The translations under genes were made by a program, and so were the position numbers. DNA of 64,000 bases from Kribbella antiqua (lineage in GTDB: Bacteria > Actinomycetota > Actinomycetes > Propionibacteriales > Kribbellaceae). Positions 45,112-54,882 of the stretch are shown here, piece by piece. A model generated the notes under the pieces. That model saw nothing but the letters and a program-made list of their open reading frames with translations, ran no database searches and had not been told where the DNA came from. The stretch is from NCBI RefSeq assembly GCF_004345665.1, contig NZ_SLWR01000002.1:702253-766252 (forward strand), written 5' to 3'. How positions within the stretch are numbered: the stretch's first letter is position 1; each line of letters begins with the position of its first letter.

Positions 45112-48100
45112 GTGAGCCGTATTCCGCGCGTCCCGACCGCCATCATCGCCGCCGCCAGCCTACTGACGGCGGGCCTCGCCGTGCTCTCCACCAGCCGCGA
45201 CGCTGCCGCGGCGCAGGAGGAGCCGAGTCTCGACATCGTCTCGCGGGCCGCGGGCGATCCGTCGTACCGGTCCGCCATCAGTGCGAATGGGCAGTGGGTT
45301 GTCTATGAAACCGGCACGGAGAACACCAGATCGTCGCTGTCGTTGCGGGATCTGACCAGCGGCACCGACACCACGGTTCCGGACGACGGGCACAGCGCTG
45401 CGGCGCCGTCGATCTCCGGTGATGCCGGTCTGATCGCTTTCATCGGCGACCGGGAGACGTCGCGGCTGAACCATGCCCAGGACCAGCAGATCTTCACCGT
45501 CAACCGCCGCGATCCGGAGCACCCGGTGGTGAAGCCGGTGACCAACACCCCGAACGATCTGCCGTACCAGCGGATGCCTCGCTGCACCATCGCGATCGCA
45601 GACGGCGACGATGGTGACGGGGACTGCGTACCGCAGCTGTCCCGGGACGGCCGCACGCTGGTCGCGCAGGTGGAGCAGTCGGTCGCACCGAACAGCCTCG
45701 AGCTGACCATCGCCGGACACCCCGCCGAGGTCGACTACCACTTTTACCCGGTGCTGGACTTCGGTGCGTTCAGTACGTCCGCGGAGTCGAGCGTCACGGT
45801 GAAGAACACCGGCACCCTGCCGGTCGTCTACCCCGACACCGGCCCGGTGATCGAAGGCGACTCCGCCTTCACGATTACCTCCAGCACCTGTGCGGCGACC
45901 CTTCAGCCCGGCGCGACCTGCGCGGTGCAGCTCAAGTTCATCGCGAGCTCGGCCTGCGGTGACGAAATGGACGCCGTACTGCGATTTCCGGCGACGTCGT
46001 CCGCCGCGGGACAGACCGCGGTCAAGCTGACCGGCGGTGGCGAATGCCCACGCGTCAACCTCTTCACCCCGCAGGCGCAGGCCGCGGAGGACTGCACAGG
46101 TCCCAGTCAGTACCCCTGGCAGCTGCCGACGGCGACCCAGCCCAAACCGGCCGAGGAAGGCCGGCCTCAGCCCAGGTTCGACATCGGCATCACGCGGGCG
46201 GACGAGCTGAGGATGGTCGCGCTGACCATCCAGAACACGATGTCCAGCCCGCAGACACCGCGCCTGACATCACCGGGTTGCCAGCTGAAGCTGGTTCTTC
46301 CGGAGGCAGCCCCAGCCAATGCCTGCCGCCCCGGCCAACCGATGGCGCCGCAGTCGACCTGTACGGCGTACGTCGAGTACCGGATCCCCGACGTCGCACC
46401 CTTCTCGGGCGGAATTCACCTTGGCGACACCGTCTACCGGATCGGCGGTTACTCGGCGCGCAACGTTGTCGCGGCCTGGCGGGATCCCGGTGCCGCGGGC
46501 AACTTCGGCCCGGCCCGCATCGTGAGCGTGACCGGCACCGGCAACGTCGTGATGGACGGATCCGGGCCGACGGTCTCGGCCGACGGGCGCTGGGTCGGGT
46601 ACGTCTCGGACACGACTCTGGGTCGGCCGGACGCCTCCCCGGACAAGACGCCGGAGCAGAGCCAGGTGTACCTGCACGACACGGACGCCGGAGGCGACGG
46701 GACCTATAAGCCGGGCCCGACCACACTGGTGTCACTGCTGCCGGATGACTCGATACCGGACCGCGCCGACGAACCGTCGGTCTCCGACGACGGCACCCGG
46801 ATCGCCTTCACCGGTGCCTCGGACCAGGGCTTGCAGGTGTACGTCCGGAATCTGCCCGGGCCGCGCACCATCCTCGCCTCGTCGGGTCCGGACGGCACCG
46901 CCGGGAACGAGTACTCCGAGACACCGCAGCTGTCCGGCGACGGATACACGATCGCCTACCAGTCCGCCGCGACGAACCTCGGCGTAGGCACGCTGCCGGC
47001 CGCCCGGATCATCGCGCGCGACTTGACGAAGGATCTGTCGAACGGCCGGAGCAGCAACGAGCTGATCTCGGTCCGACCACCCGGTTCCGGCTCGTCGGGG
47101 TGGGACAGGTTCCCGGCGATCACCCCGGACGGAACCCAGCTGACGTTCGCGAGTCGCGACGTCCTGGACACCAGCGGCGACGCGGACAGCGACTCCGACG
47201 TCTATCACGCGCAACGCAAGAGCAGCCTGACGGTCGGCCCGAACCCGCTCGACTTCGGCACGGCCGCGGTCGGTACGACGTCCGGCGCGAAAGCCGTCAT
47301 CGTCACGAACGACGGCCTGTCCCTGCTGCGGCTCGACGAGCCCTTCCTGCCATCCACCGATTTCGCGATCGACGGCGACCAGTGCACCGGCAAGCCACTC
47401 CGGCCCGGGCAGAGCTGCGCGTATCTGGTGAAGTTCACCCCGAAGGCGGTCGGTGCGCGAACCGCCACCCTCTTCGTGCGTCCTGACGACGCCGGGTCGA
47501 CCTGGCTGGAGGACAGCCTGACCGGCCGCGGCACCAGCGACTCCCGCATCGTCGGTACGACTTCGCATGTGTCGACGAACACCGGCGTACACCAGGACCC
47601 GTCGATCAGTGACAACGGCCAGTTCGTGGCGTACCGGACCGGTGCGGGTGGCGACGGAAGCCCGGACACGATCAACGTGCGGAACCAGGCGAACAACGAC
47701 ATCCGACAGTTCGGCCGGCACGGCGAGGTCGGGCAGCCGTCGATCTCCGGTGACGGAACGCGCGTTGCCTACAACGCGCAGGACGGGCTGACCAAACGCA
47801 CTGTGGTCGCCGACGGCTCAGGCACGCACCAGATCTCCGGTACGACGACCGACCTGCGCTACCAGCGGCCGTGTGGCTACGTGTTCTTCTCCCGCCAGTG
47901 CCAGCCATCGCTGGCAGGTGACGGCAAGACGGTCGCCTTCCCAGCCCGGCTGGACCCACGATCGGACGCGCTGAAGCTGACGCTGACGGAGGCCGACAAC
48001 TCGACGCACGAGATCGGCACGCTGATCGACCTGGGCGCCGGCGGGGAACGGTCCTTGAAGGTCGACACGGACCGGGCGATCAGCTTCGCCGGGCCGCCGA

Positions 48101-50751
48101 CAGTCGATCCGGGCTCGGGGTTCGACGTCGTACGCAGTACCTGCCAAGGCGACCTCGCCGCGAACGCGAGCTGCACGATCAACCTCAAGTACAGCGCTTG
48201 TGCCGGCAAGGGTCTGGGCATGCTGAGGCTGAACGGGGCAACGCCCGAGGGCCAGATGGCCGTCGCACTGGTAGCGAACGGCAGCTGCGTCAAGCTCAGA
48301 AGCCTGCCGACCACCAAGACGGTGACGAAGGCCGCCGCGGACTGCACACCGATTCCGGCAAGCGGTCCTGTCTGGCCCAGCTCCGACCGAACCAACGCCG
48401 GCCTCCCGCTCGCCGACGCCGGCGACCGTCCGATCGGCCAGGTGCGGTACGTCGCCATCGCCGTCGAACCACAGTCGAGCACGCAGGAGATCGGCTTCGA
48501 GTCCGGTAGCTGCGATCTCGCGCTCGTCGGTGCCGAGAACCCCGATCCCAACCTGCCCAAGCCTTGTGTGCAAGGCAAGATCGTTCCGGCCAACACCGGC
48601 TGTACGGCGTACGTCGGCTTCCGGCCGAGCACGGCCGAGCCGTCCGCGGCCTTCCTGACCGCGTACGGCCCGAACAAGCAGTACCGGTTCGCCGGTGCCG
48701 GCTACCAGGACGTCGTCCTGACCCGTGCGGACACCGGAGGTGACGGGACGTTCGCGGGCGCACCGGAGATCGCAAGCAAGGACAGTTCGGGCGCGACGCT
48801 CACCGGTATCCAACCATCGCTGTCCGCCGACGGGCGCTATGTGGCCTTCGAGTCGTCGGCGATCATCGACCGGCCGGCCGCGGACACCACGCAGGTCTAC
48901 CGCCGGGACCGGACCGACGGCAAGACGATCCTGGTCTCGCAGCTGCCCGACGGCAAGATCGACGAACTCGGCACCTATGCGCCGTCGCTGTCGGCGTCGG
49001 GTGACCGCGTCGCGTTCGTCACCGAGGGCGAGAGCGATGAGGGCGAGGGCGCGAGCGTTTTCGGCAGGCCGAGCCAGGTGTGGGCGCGGGACATCCCGAG
49101 CGGGAAGACCGTGCTGGTCTCCGCCGCGGCGGGCAAGCCGACCGTAGGTGGCGATGACTGGAGCTACACCCCGTCGATGTCGGACGACGGATCGACCGTC
49201 GGGTTCGCCTCGGAGGCGAGCGACCTCGTCACGGAGCCAGGGAACGGCCGGACTGCCGTCTACGTGCGCTACCTGGAGCCTGACTTCGCCAATGCGGGTC
49301 AACGGTTCAGCGAACGTGTCTCGCTGTCGGCGGAGGGCGCCGTACCGGAGGGAGGCTACAGCGGAGATCCCTCGCTGAGTGCTGACGGCGCGTTCACGGC
49401 CTTCGAATCCAGCTCGCAGTTGGTTGCCACGGACACCGATGAGTCGTACGACGTCTACGTACGAAGGCGGCCGGCACAGCTGGTGGTGGAGCCGGCGACG
49501 GTGGACTTCGGGGCGGTGAAGATTGGGAAGTCGTCGAGTCTGCGGCAGCTGGTGGTTCGGAACGTGGGGAACGGGCCGGCGGCGGCTGGGCCGACGAGCG
49601 TCGCCGCACCGTTTGTTGCTGGGAGCAACGTGTGCAAGGTGACGCTGCATCGAGGTGAGAGCTGCCCAGCCGACGCGCGGTTCGCTCCGACGGCGGCAGG
49701 GCGTGTCAACGGACTGCTGACGCTGCCGAGTGTGCAGGGATATCTCGCGGGGCCGTCTGTGTCGGCGGGATTGAGCGGCGCGGGTACGACGGCTACACCG
49801 GTCGCGGGACTGAGCGTCGTACCGGGGAAGTTGGTGTTCCCGGCGCAGAAGCTCGGGACCTCGGCGGCTTCCAAGGTGACGCTGCGGAACACGGGTGATG
49901 TGGCGCTCGAGGTCACTGCCTCGGTGATCGGTGAGGACTTCGGGATTTCGCTTGGCTCGTGTGCGATGGTGATGCCTGCGACTTCGTGCGATGTGCCGGT
50001 GACGTTCGCGCCGCGGAAGACGGGGACGCGGAGCGGGTCGGTGGTGTTCCGGGCGGTGTCGGGTGATCCGGCGGTGAAGAGTCCGCCGGCTGTAACCGTC
50101 GGGTTGAGCGGCGTGGGGTCGCCTGGGCCGACGGTGGCGTCGATGACGGTCGCGCCGAAGGCGTTGGTGTTCGGGCCGCAGATCCTGTTGTCGCCGAGTG
50201 CTCCGAAGTCGATCGTGGTGACGAACACGGGCAACGTACCGCTCGCCGTGACCGGGGTGCCGTCGGTCGCCGACTTCACCTCGACGCCGTCCTGCGCTTC
50301 GGTACTGCCGGGGAAGACGTGCGAGATCGCCGTACGGTTCATGCCTTCCGCGCTGGGCAAGCGGTCGGGGGTCGTCCAGGTTTCCGCGACCGCCTCGGGT
50401 GCTGTGGCGCCCTTCTCGGTGCCGGTCGATGTTTCCGGTACGACGTTGACGCCGGCGCTGACCGTGGAGCCGCCAGTGGTCCGGCCGGGGCAGGTCGTGC
50501 TTGCCTCCGGCATCAACTTCCCGCCGAGCCGGTCCGTCGTACTGAACTGGAAGGACGGGCTCGGGTCGCAGCAGGCGGTGACGGACAAGAGTGGGCGGTT
50601 CAAGGTCGCCATACTGGTGTTCCGCCGGGACCTGCTGGGACAGCGGGCGCTGACCGGGACGATTCCCGGGCTCGCGCTGCCGGTGGTGAGTCCGCCGGTG
50701 CTGGTGATGCCACTGCGGTCGCAGCCGCCTGACTTCGTGCTGCGGTGGTGA
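45112..50751 (+). CDS. Giant exported beta-propeller / ASH-repeat protein
   Basis: The 1879-residue product has a signal peptide (VPTAIIAAASLLTAGLAVLS, cleavage near DAAAAQEE). At least twelve TolB/WD40-like blade motifs of the form PS(I/V/L)S.DG..VAF follow (for example PTVSADGRWVGYVSDT, QPSISGDGTRVAYNAQ, QPSLSADGRYVAFESS). They are interleaved with ASH/HYDIN-like Ig domains; three stand in a row near the end (VDFGAVKIGKSSSLRQLVV, LVFPAQKLGTSAASKVTLRN, LVFGPQILLSPSAPKSIVV). A final all-beta domain ends at the C-terminus; no LPXTG was seen. It starts 125 bases from the divergent DUF4255 cap gene. A link to the injection system is inferred from position only. Confidence 0.8.
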   Translation: MSRIPRVPTAIIAAASLLTAGLAVLSTSRDAAAAQEEPSLDIVSRAAGDPSYRSAISANGQWVVYETGTENTRSSLSLRDLTSGTDTTVPDDGHSAAAPSISGDAGLIAFIGDRETSRLNHAQDQQIFTVNRRDPEHPVVKPVTNTPNDLPYQRMPRCTIAIADGDDGDGDCVPQLSRDGRTLVAQVEQSVAPNSLELTIAGHPAEVDYHFYPVLDFGAFSTSAESSVTVKNTGTLPVVYPDTGPVIEGDSAFTITSSTCAATLQPGATCAVQLKFIASSACGDEMDAVLRFPATSSAAGQTAVKLTGGGECPRVNLFTPQAQAAEDCTGPSQYPWQLPTATQPKPAEEGRPQPRFDIGITRADELRMVALTIQNTMSSPQTPRLTSPGCQLKLVLPEAAPANACRPGQPMAPQSTCTAYVEYRIPDVAPFSGGIHLGDTVYRIGGYSARNVVAAWRDPGAAGNFGPARIVSVTGTGNVVMDGSGPTVSADGRWVGYVSDTTLGRPDASPDKTPEQSQVYLHDTDAGGDGTYKPGPTTLVSLLPDDSIPDRADEPSVSDDGTRIAFTGASDQGLQVYVRNLPGPRTILASSGPDGTAGNEYSETPQLSGDGYTIAYQSAATNLGVGTLPAARIIARDLTKDLSNGRSSNELISVRPPGSGSSGWDRFPAITPDGTQLTFASRDVLDTSGDADSDSDVYHAQRKSSLTVGPNPLDFGTAAVGTTSGAKAVIVTNDGLSLLRLDEPFLPSTDFAIDGDQCTGKPLRPGQSCAYLVKFTPKAVGARTATLFVRPDDAGSTWLEDSLTGRGTSDSRIVGTTSHVSTNTGVHQDPSISDNGQFVAYRTGAGGDGSPDTINVRNQANNDIRQFGRHGEVGQPSISGDGTRVAYNAQDGLTKRTVVADGSGTHQISGTTTDLRYQRPCGYVFFSRQCQPSLAGDGKTVAFPARLDPRSDALKLTLTEADNSTHEIGTLIDLGAGGERSLKVDTDRAISFAGPPTVDPGSGFDVVRSTCQGDLAANASCTINLKYSACAGKGLGMLRLNGATPEGQMAVALVANGSCVKLRSLPTTKTVTKAAADCTPIPASGPVWPSSDRTNAGLPLADAGDRPIGQVRYVAIAVEPQSSTQEIGFESGSCDLALVGAENPDPNLPKPCVQGKIVPANTGCTAYVGFRPSTAEPSAAFLTAYGPNKQYRFAGAGYQDVVLTRADTGGDGTFAGAPEIASKDSSGATLTGIQPSLSADGRYVAFESSAIIDRPAADTTQVYRRDRTDGKTILVSQLPDGKIDELGTYAPSLSASGDRVAFVTEGESDEGEGASVFGRPSQVWARDIPSGKTVLVSAAAGKPTVGGDDWSYTPSMSDDGSTVGFASEASDLVTEPGNGRTAVYVRYLEPDFANAGQRFSERVSLSAEGAVPEGGYSGDPSLSADGAFTAFESSSQLVATDTDESYDVYVRRRPAQLVVEPATVDFGAVKIGKSSSLRQLVVRNVGNGPAAAGPTSVAAPFVAGSNVCKVTLHRGESCPADARFAPTAAGRVNGLLTLPSVQGYLAGPSVSAGLSGAGTTATPVAGLSVVPGKLVFPAQKLGTSAASKVTLRNTGDVALEVTASVIGEDFGISLGSCAMVMPATSCDVPVTFAPRKTGTRSGSVVFRAVSGDPAVKSPPAVTVGLSGVGSPGPTVASMTVAPKALVFGPQILLSPSAPKSIVVTNTGNVPLAVTGVPSVADFTSTPSCASVLPGKTCEIAVRFMPSALGKRSGVVQVSATASGAVAPFSVPVDVSGTTLTPALTVEPPVVRPGQVVLASGINFPPSRSVVLNWKDGLGSQQAVTDKSGRFKVAILVFRRDLLGQRALTGTIPGLALPVVSPPVLVMPLRSQPPDFVLRW

Positions 50752-50760
50752 GCACGCGAC

Positions 50761-50789
50761 GCCGGCCCTCGCACGAGGCGAGGGCCGGC
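50761..50789. terminator. Terminator hairpin between convergent genes
   Basis: GCCGGCCCTCGC (50761-50772) and GCGAGGGCCGGC (50778-50789) form a perfect 12-base-pair stem with loop ACGAG. It lies between the giant protein (ends 50751) and the LuxR gene (ends 50801) and can stop both. Confidence 0.85.
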
Positions 50790-50800
50790 GCTGGATGGAG

Positions 50801-51472
50801 TTAGATGAGGCCTTCGCGGAGGGCGTAGGCGACGGCGTGCGAGCGGTTCTTCAGTTGCAGGCGGCTGGTCACGTCGTGCAGGACGTTCTTCACCGTCCGC
50901 TCGGAGTAGGACAGCTCGCGGGCGATCTCCTGGGTGTCCTTGCCGTCGGCCACCAGCCGCAGTACCTGCGTCTCGCGGTCGGACAGCCCGGTGTGGGACA
51001 GCCCACGCGGTGCCAGCACGTGCCGCTGCATCCGGGACACCTGACCGAGCAACCGGCCCAGCAAATCGGGAGGCAGGCTGCCGTCACCCGCGGCGGCGGA
51101 CTGCAGAAGGTGCACGATACGGTCGGCCGTTGCCTCGGTGCGGCGAAGCACTCCGGACACCCCCAGCTCGACCGCGGTCATCAGCGCGTCGTCGTCGATC
51201 GTGCTGCCGATCAGCACGGTCCGGCGGCACCCCCGCTGTGTCGCCGACCGGAGCACCTGGACAGCCACCGTGTCCAGCGAGTCGACGGCGACCAACGCGA
51301 CCACTGGCGGGGCGGCGCGATGGTCGGCCGGCTGGCTCTGCTGAAGCGAGGCCAGGTCGGCGTCGCTGATCAGGGCGATCTCCGGCCGCTGCCTGAGCGC
51401 GTGCACCAACCCGAACTGCGACAGCGGGTCCAGCGCCTTCACCCAGACAGGAATACGTTGTTGCGTCGTCAT
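50801..51472 (-). CDS. LuxR-type regulator with degenerate receiver domain
   Basis: The 223-residue product starts MTTQQRIPVWVKALDPLSQF at an ATG preceded by GGGGGAG. The N-terminal half has the length and alpha/beta pattern of a NarL-type receiver (RRTVLIGSTIDDDALMTAVE, LGVSGVLRRTEATADRIVHL), but the acidic pocket and phospho-acceptor Asp are not at the usual places: KALDPLSQF replaces the VDDH-type start and VVALVAVDSLD replaces the VLLD strand. The C-terminal LuxR HTH is normal (LSDRETQVLRLVADGKDTQE, ELSYSERTVKNVLHDVTSRL). No sensor kinase is adjacent, so it likely responds to something other than phosphorylation. Confidence 0.85.
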   Translation of the reverse strand: MTTQQRIPVWVKALDPLSQFGLVHALRQRPEIALISDADLASLQQSQPADHRAAPPVVALVAVDSLDTVAVQVLRSATQRGCRRTVLIGSTIDDDALMTAVELGVSGVLRRTEATADRIVHLLQSAAAGDGSLPPDLLGRLLGQVSRMQRHVLAPRGLSHTGLSDRETQVLRLVADGKDTQEIARELSYSERTVKNVLHDVTSRLQLKNRSHAVAYALREGLI

Positions 51473-51726
51473 ACTTGTCACTCCCCCAGAGCGTTGATGA
51501 ACGGAACGGATCGAATCCGCAGTCACACGAACCCCCAAATATCGTCGATTCCGATCGTGCCCCCGAACCTTCAGCCAGCCTTAAAACCGGTGACGGGCGG
51601 TATCACGACCCAACGCCTAGCGTGACCCACCCGCGTTTCACCGGCGTCTCACCCCGATCTCTTGTCCGCCTGTCCGGTGAAATCGGCCCCTTCACCTGCC
51701 TTGATGCGAGCCGCTGCGCGAAGGTT

Positions 51727-52170
51727 TCAGAGCGTGCTGATCGCCCGGAGGGCGAGACGGAAGGAGTCCACGCCGAAGCCGGCGATCGTGCCGTTCGCAA
51801 CGGCGGAGACCACGCTGATGTGCCGGAACTCCTCGCGAGCGGCCGGATTGGTCAGATGGACCTCGATCAGCGGCGCCGTCCGCTGCGCACAGGCGTCGCG
51901 CAGGGAATAGGAGTAGTGCGTAAACGCGGCCGGATTCAGTACGACGGGGAGCTCGCCGTCTGCAGCCTCGTGCAGCCAGCCAACCAGCTCGGCCTCGTCG
52001 TCGGTCTGCCGGACCTCGACCTCCAGGCCCAGCTCGGCGCCGGTCTTCTCGCACTCGGCGACCAGGTCGGCGTACGTCGTCGTACCGTACTTCTCCGGCT
52101 CCCTGGACCCGAGCCGCCCGAGGTTGGGCCCGTTCAACACCAGCACCCGCCGCACACTCACATCAGTCAC
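51727..52170 (-). CDS. aroQ: 3-dehydroquinate dehydratase, type II
   Basis: AroQ dehydrates 3-dehydroquinate in the shikimate pathway. The 147-residue length and motifs [40 protein letters not shown] and [20 protein letters not shown] are type II, although several normally fixed positions differ ([16 protein letters not shown]). Catalytic Tyr, His and Arg equivalents are present. It is displaced about 6.7 kb from aroB-aroK-aroC, which it usually follows, and stands alone. GTG at 52170 is taken as the start; a GTG four codons later is possible. Confidence 0.9.
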   Translation of the reverse strand: MTDVSVRRVLVLNGPNLGRLGSREPEKYGTTTYADLVAECEKTGAELGLEVEVRQTDDEAELVGWLHEAADGELPVVLNPAAFTHYSYSLRDACAQRTAPLIEVHLTNPAAREEFRHISVVSAVANGTIAGFGVDSFRLALRAISTL

Positions 52171-52192
52171 GGCACCACCCTACTCAGATTGG

Positions 52193-52777
52193 TCAGGTTG
52201 GCAGGGACTTGAAGGCGGTGACTGCCTCGGCGCGGGCGGTTGGGTAGTACTTGTCGGCTGTGAGGCCGGAGGTCATGGCTTGCCAGTTGCGGCGGCTGAG
52301 GACCTGGTGGACCGAGAACAGGCAGGCAGCTGTCACCTCGGCTCGCAGGTTGTTGCCCAGGGCCTCGGCCAGGGCCTGCTGGTCGCTGGCGATGAACTGC
52401 GTCAGGCGGGTTTCCAGTGCGGGCGTGGTGAAGACGAGGCGGTAGAACGCGAGCACCTGCGGATGGTCGTTCAGGCCGGTGACCGGGTCGCGGCGTTCGA
52501 GACCGTCCAGGAAATGGTCGCGCAACGCCTCGGCGGGTGGCTTTGTGGACGCTTGCACGACGCGGGCCGCTTCGTGCTGGTGGTCGGCGAAGCGGTGCAG
52601 GACGAGGTCCTGCTTGGTGGCGAAGTACTTGAAGAGCGTCGGCTTGGAGACGTCGGCGGCCGCGGCGATGTCGGCGACCGACACCTCGTCGAAGCCGCGC
52701 TCGAGGAACAGCGCGATCGCCGCTTCCGACAGCGCGTCGTGGGTCTGCTGCTTCTTCCGTGCCCGCAGTCCGGTCAT
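52193..52777 (-). CDS. TetR-family transcriptional regulator
   Basis: The 194-residue product has the TetR HTH: QQTHDALSEAAIALFLERGF, DEVSVADIAAAADVSKPTLF and KYFATKQDLVLHRF. The C-terminal ligand domain is helical. The ATG at 52777 or a GTG at 52783 may be the start. Just upstream is a 30-base inverted repeat (52787-52816), probably its operator, shared with the divergent helD-type gene. Confidence 0.88.
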   Translation of the reverse strand: MTGLRARKKQQTHDALSEAAIALFLERGFDEVSVADIAAAADVSKPTLFKYFATKQDLVLHRFADHQHEAARVVQASTKPPAEALRDHFLDGLERRDPVTGLNDHPQVLAFYRLVFTTPALETRLTQFIASDQQALAEALGNNLRAEVTAACLFSVHQVLSRRNWQAMTSGLTADKYYPTARAEAVTAFKSLPT

Positions 52778-52786
52778 GGGCACATG

Positions 52787-52816
52787 TTAACCTAGTCAAA
52801 AGATTGACCGGGTTAA
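52787..52816. promoter_or_regulatory. Likely TetR operator between tetR-like and helD-like genes
   Basis: TTAACCTAGTCAA (52787-52799) and TTGACCGGGTTAA (52804-52816) are inverted copies matching at 11 of 13 positions around a 4-base centre. It fits a TetR dimer operator controlling both divergent genes. Confidence 0.75.
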
Positions 52817-52838
52817 GCTTTTGCCGATCGGAGGGCGG

Positions 52839-54863
52839 ATGCGGGATTTGGCGGCCGAACGCGCGTACGCCGAACGGTGCCGGAAGGCGCTGCGGCGAAT
52901 GGTCGCAGGCGCCCGGGAGAACGTGGTCGTCGGCGAAGACACCTGGGGCGACCGGTACACGGCCGAGCGGCTCGGGTACTACCTGAAGACCCTCGCGCGG
53001 GACATGGCCGAGGAGGGCGACAGCCCGCCGTTCTTCGGCCTGATCCAGTACGGCGACTCCTCCGCCGGCGACCATCGTGGCCAGCGCTACTACCTCGGTC
53101 GCCGGCACATCTCGGATGCCATCGGCCGGCCGCCGCTGGTGATCGACTGGCGAGCCCCGGTGTCGACGGCGTTCTACCGCGCATCGGCGGCGGAACCACG
53201 CGGCATCGAAAGCCGGCGCCGCTTCGGCTGATCTGCCAACACCCTGACTAGTTTCGAGGACGAGCAGCTCGGGCCGGGCCAGGAGCCAGGGGCCGGCCAG
53301 CCGATCGGGGCGAGCGGGACGAGTGCGTTGGTGCGCCGGGAGATCGAGCGGGCTCGTGTTGGCCCGATGCGGGACATCGTCGCGACGATCCAGCCGGAGC
53401 AGGACGAGGTGGTCCGGACCGAGCTGGATGTTTCGGTGTGCGTGCAAGGTGCGCCCGGCACCGGGAAGACCGCGGTCGGGCTGCACCGGGCGGCGTACCT
53501 GCTCTACGCGCACCGGAGCCGGCTGCAGCGGACGGGTGTCCTGGTGCTCGGGCCGAACAAGGCGTTCCTGCACTACATCTCCGCCGTACTCCCGACGCTC
53601 GGTGAGGTCGACGTCGAGCAGACCACGATCGAGCAGCTGCTGACCGTCGAGATCAGAGCCGTCGACGAGCCGGACGCGGCCATCGTCAAACACGACGCCC
53701 GGATGGCCGACGTACTGCGGAACCTGGTGTACGCGCGGATCGGCCGGCCGGAGCAGGCCATCGTCGCGCCGGACGAGTCGTACCGCTGGCGGGTCAATCA
53801 GCACGAGTTCGAGGACATGGTCGCCGAGGCGCGAGCGGATGCGACGGCGTACCTGATCGGCCGGGAACGCGTAATCGCGCGGATCGTCGCGGCGCTCCAG
53901 CGGCAGGCCGAGGCGCGCGGCCAAAACTGCAACGCCGTCTGGCTGCGACGGATGGCACGCGCCGCCACACCCGCGGTCGACGCCGTCTGGCCGAAGGTGA
54001 AAGCCGACGAGGTCCTCGCCGAGCTTCTGAGTGATCGCCATCGACTCGCCGAGGCCGCCGACGGCATCCTGAGTCCACAAGAACAAGAAGCCATTGCCTG
54101 GCCCCGCCCGCGGAAGGCAAAAAGCGCGCGCTGGACTGCCGCCGACGCCGTACTCCTGGACGAGGTCGCGGCCCTGCTCGAACGCGGCCAGACGTACGGC
54201 CATGTCATCGTCGACGAAGCCCAGGACCTCTCCCCCATGCAGTGCCGCGCGATCGCCCGGCGCAGCGAACACGGCTCGATCACCGTCCTCGGCGACCTGG
54301 CCCAAGGTACGACGCCCTGGGCCGCGCAGACCTGGACCGAACAGCTGCACCAGCTCGGAAAGCCCGAAGCCGACCAAATTGCCCTCACAACCGGGTACCG
54401 CGTCCCCGCCGCCGTGGTCGAACTCGCGAACCGGCTGTTGAAACCGCTCAGAGTCTCCGTGCCGCCGACGATCTCATTCCGCTCGGACGGCGAACTGTCG
54501 ATCACCCGCGTCGACGATCTCGCGGTCGCTTGCGTGGACGCCGTCGGGGCCGCGCTCACGCAGGAAGGGTCGATCGGCGTGATCGCGGCAGACGACCAGA
54601 TCGCCGTACTCGCGGACGCGCTGAAGGCGGCCGGGATCCCGGCGGTTCCGCCGGACGGTGACGGGCGGGTGGCCGTGGTACCGGCGAGCCTCGCGAAGGG
54701 GCTCGAGTACGACCACGTGATCGCGATCGAGCCGGCTGACATCGTCGAGGCCGGACCCCGCGGCTTGAACCGCCTCTACGTCATCCTGACCAGAGCGGTT
54801 TCCAGGCTGGACGTGCTGCACACGCGCGACCTCCCGTCGCAGCTGGAGGGAACCGGAACCTGA
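52839..54863 (+). pseudogene. HelD-type RNA polymerase-recycling motor gene with one in-frame stop
   Basis: The reading frame from ATG 52839 to 54863 is continuous apart from one TGA at 53229-53231 (codon 131). Before it: LAAERAYAERC, LIQYGDSSAGDHRGQRYYLG, PPLVIDWRAPVSTAFYRASA and RRRFG. After it: SANTLTSFEDEQL, ARVGPMRDIVATIQPEQDE, the P-loop QGAPGTGKTAVGLHRAAYLL, VIVDEAQDLSPMQCRAIARR and the C-terminal UvrD-like motifs. Actinobacterial HelD removes stalled RNA polymerase from DNA and can protect against rifamycins. The stop is a substitution with the frame kept. It may be a real recent inactivation or a base error; the truncated ends would not form a full motor. Confidence 0.85.
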
Positions 54864-54882
54864 CAGCCGGACTCTCCCGGGT

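Noticed and set aside
52167..54377. Long minus-strand frame opposite the HelD-type gene
   Set aside because: Overlaps TetR and the HelD frame; no recognisable domain.
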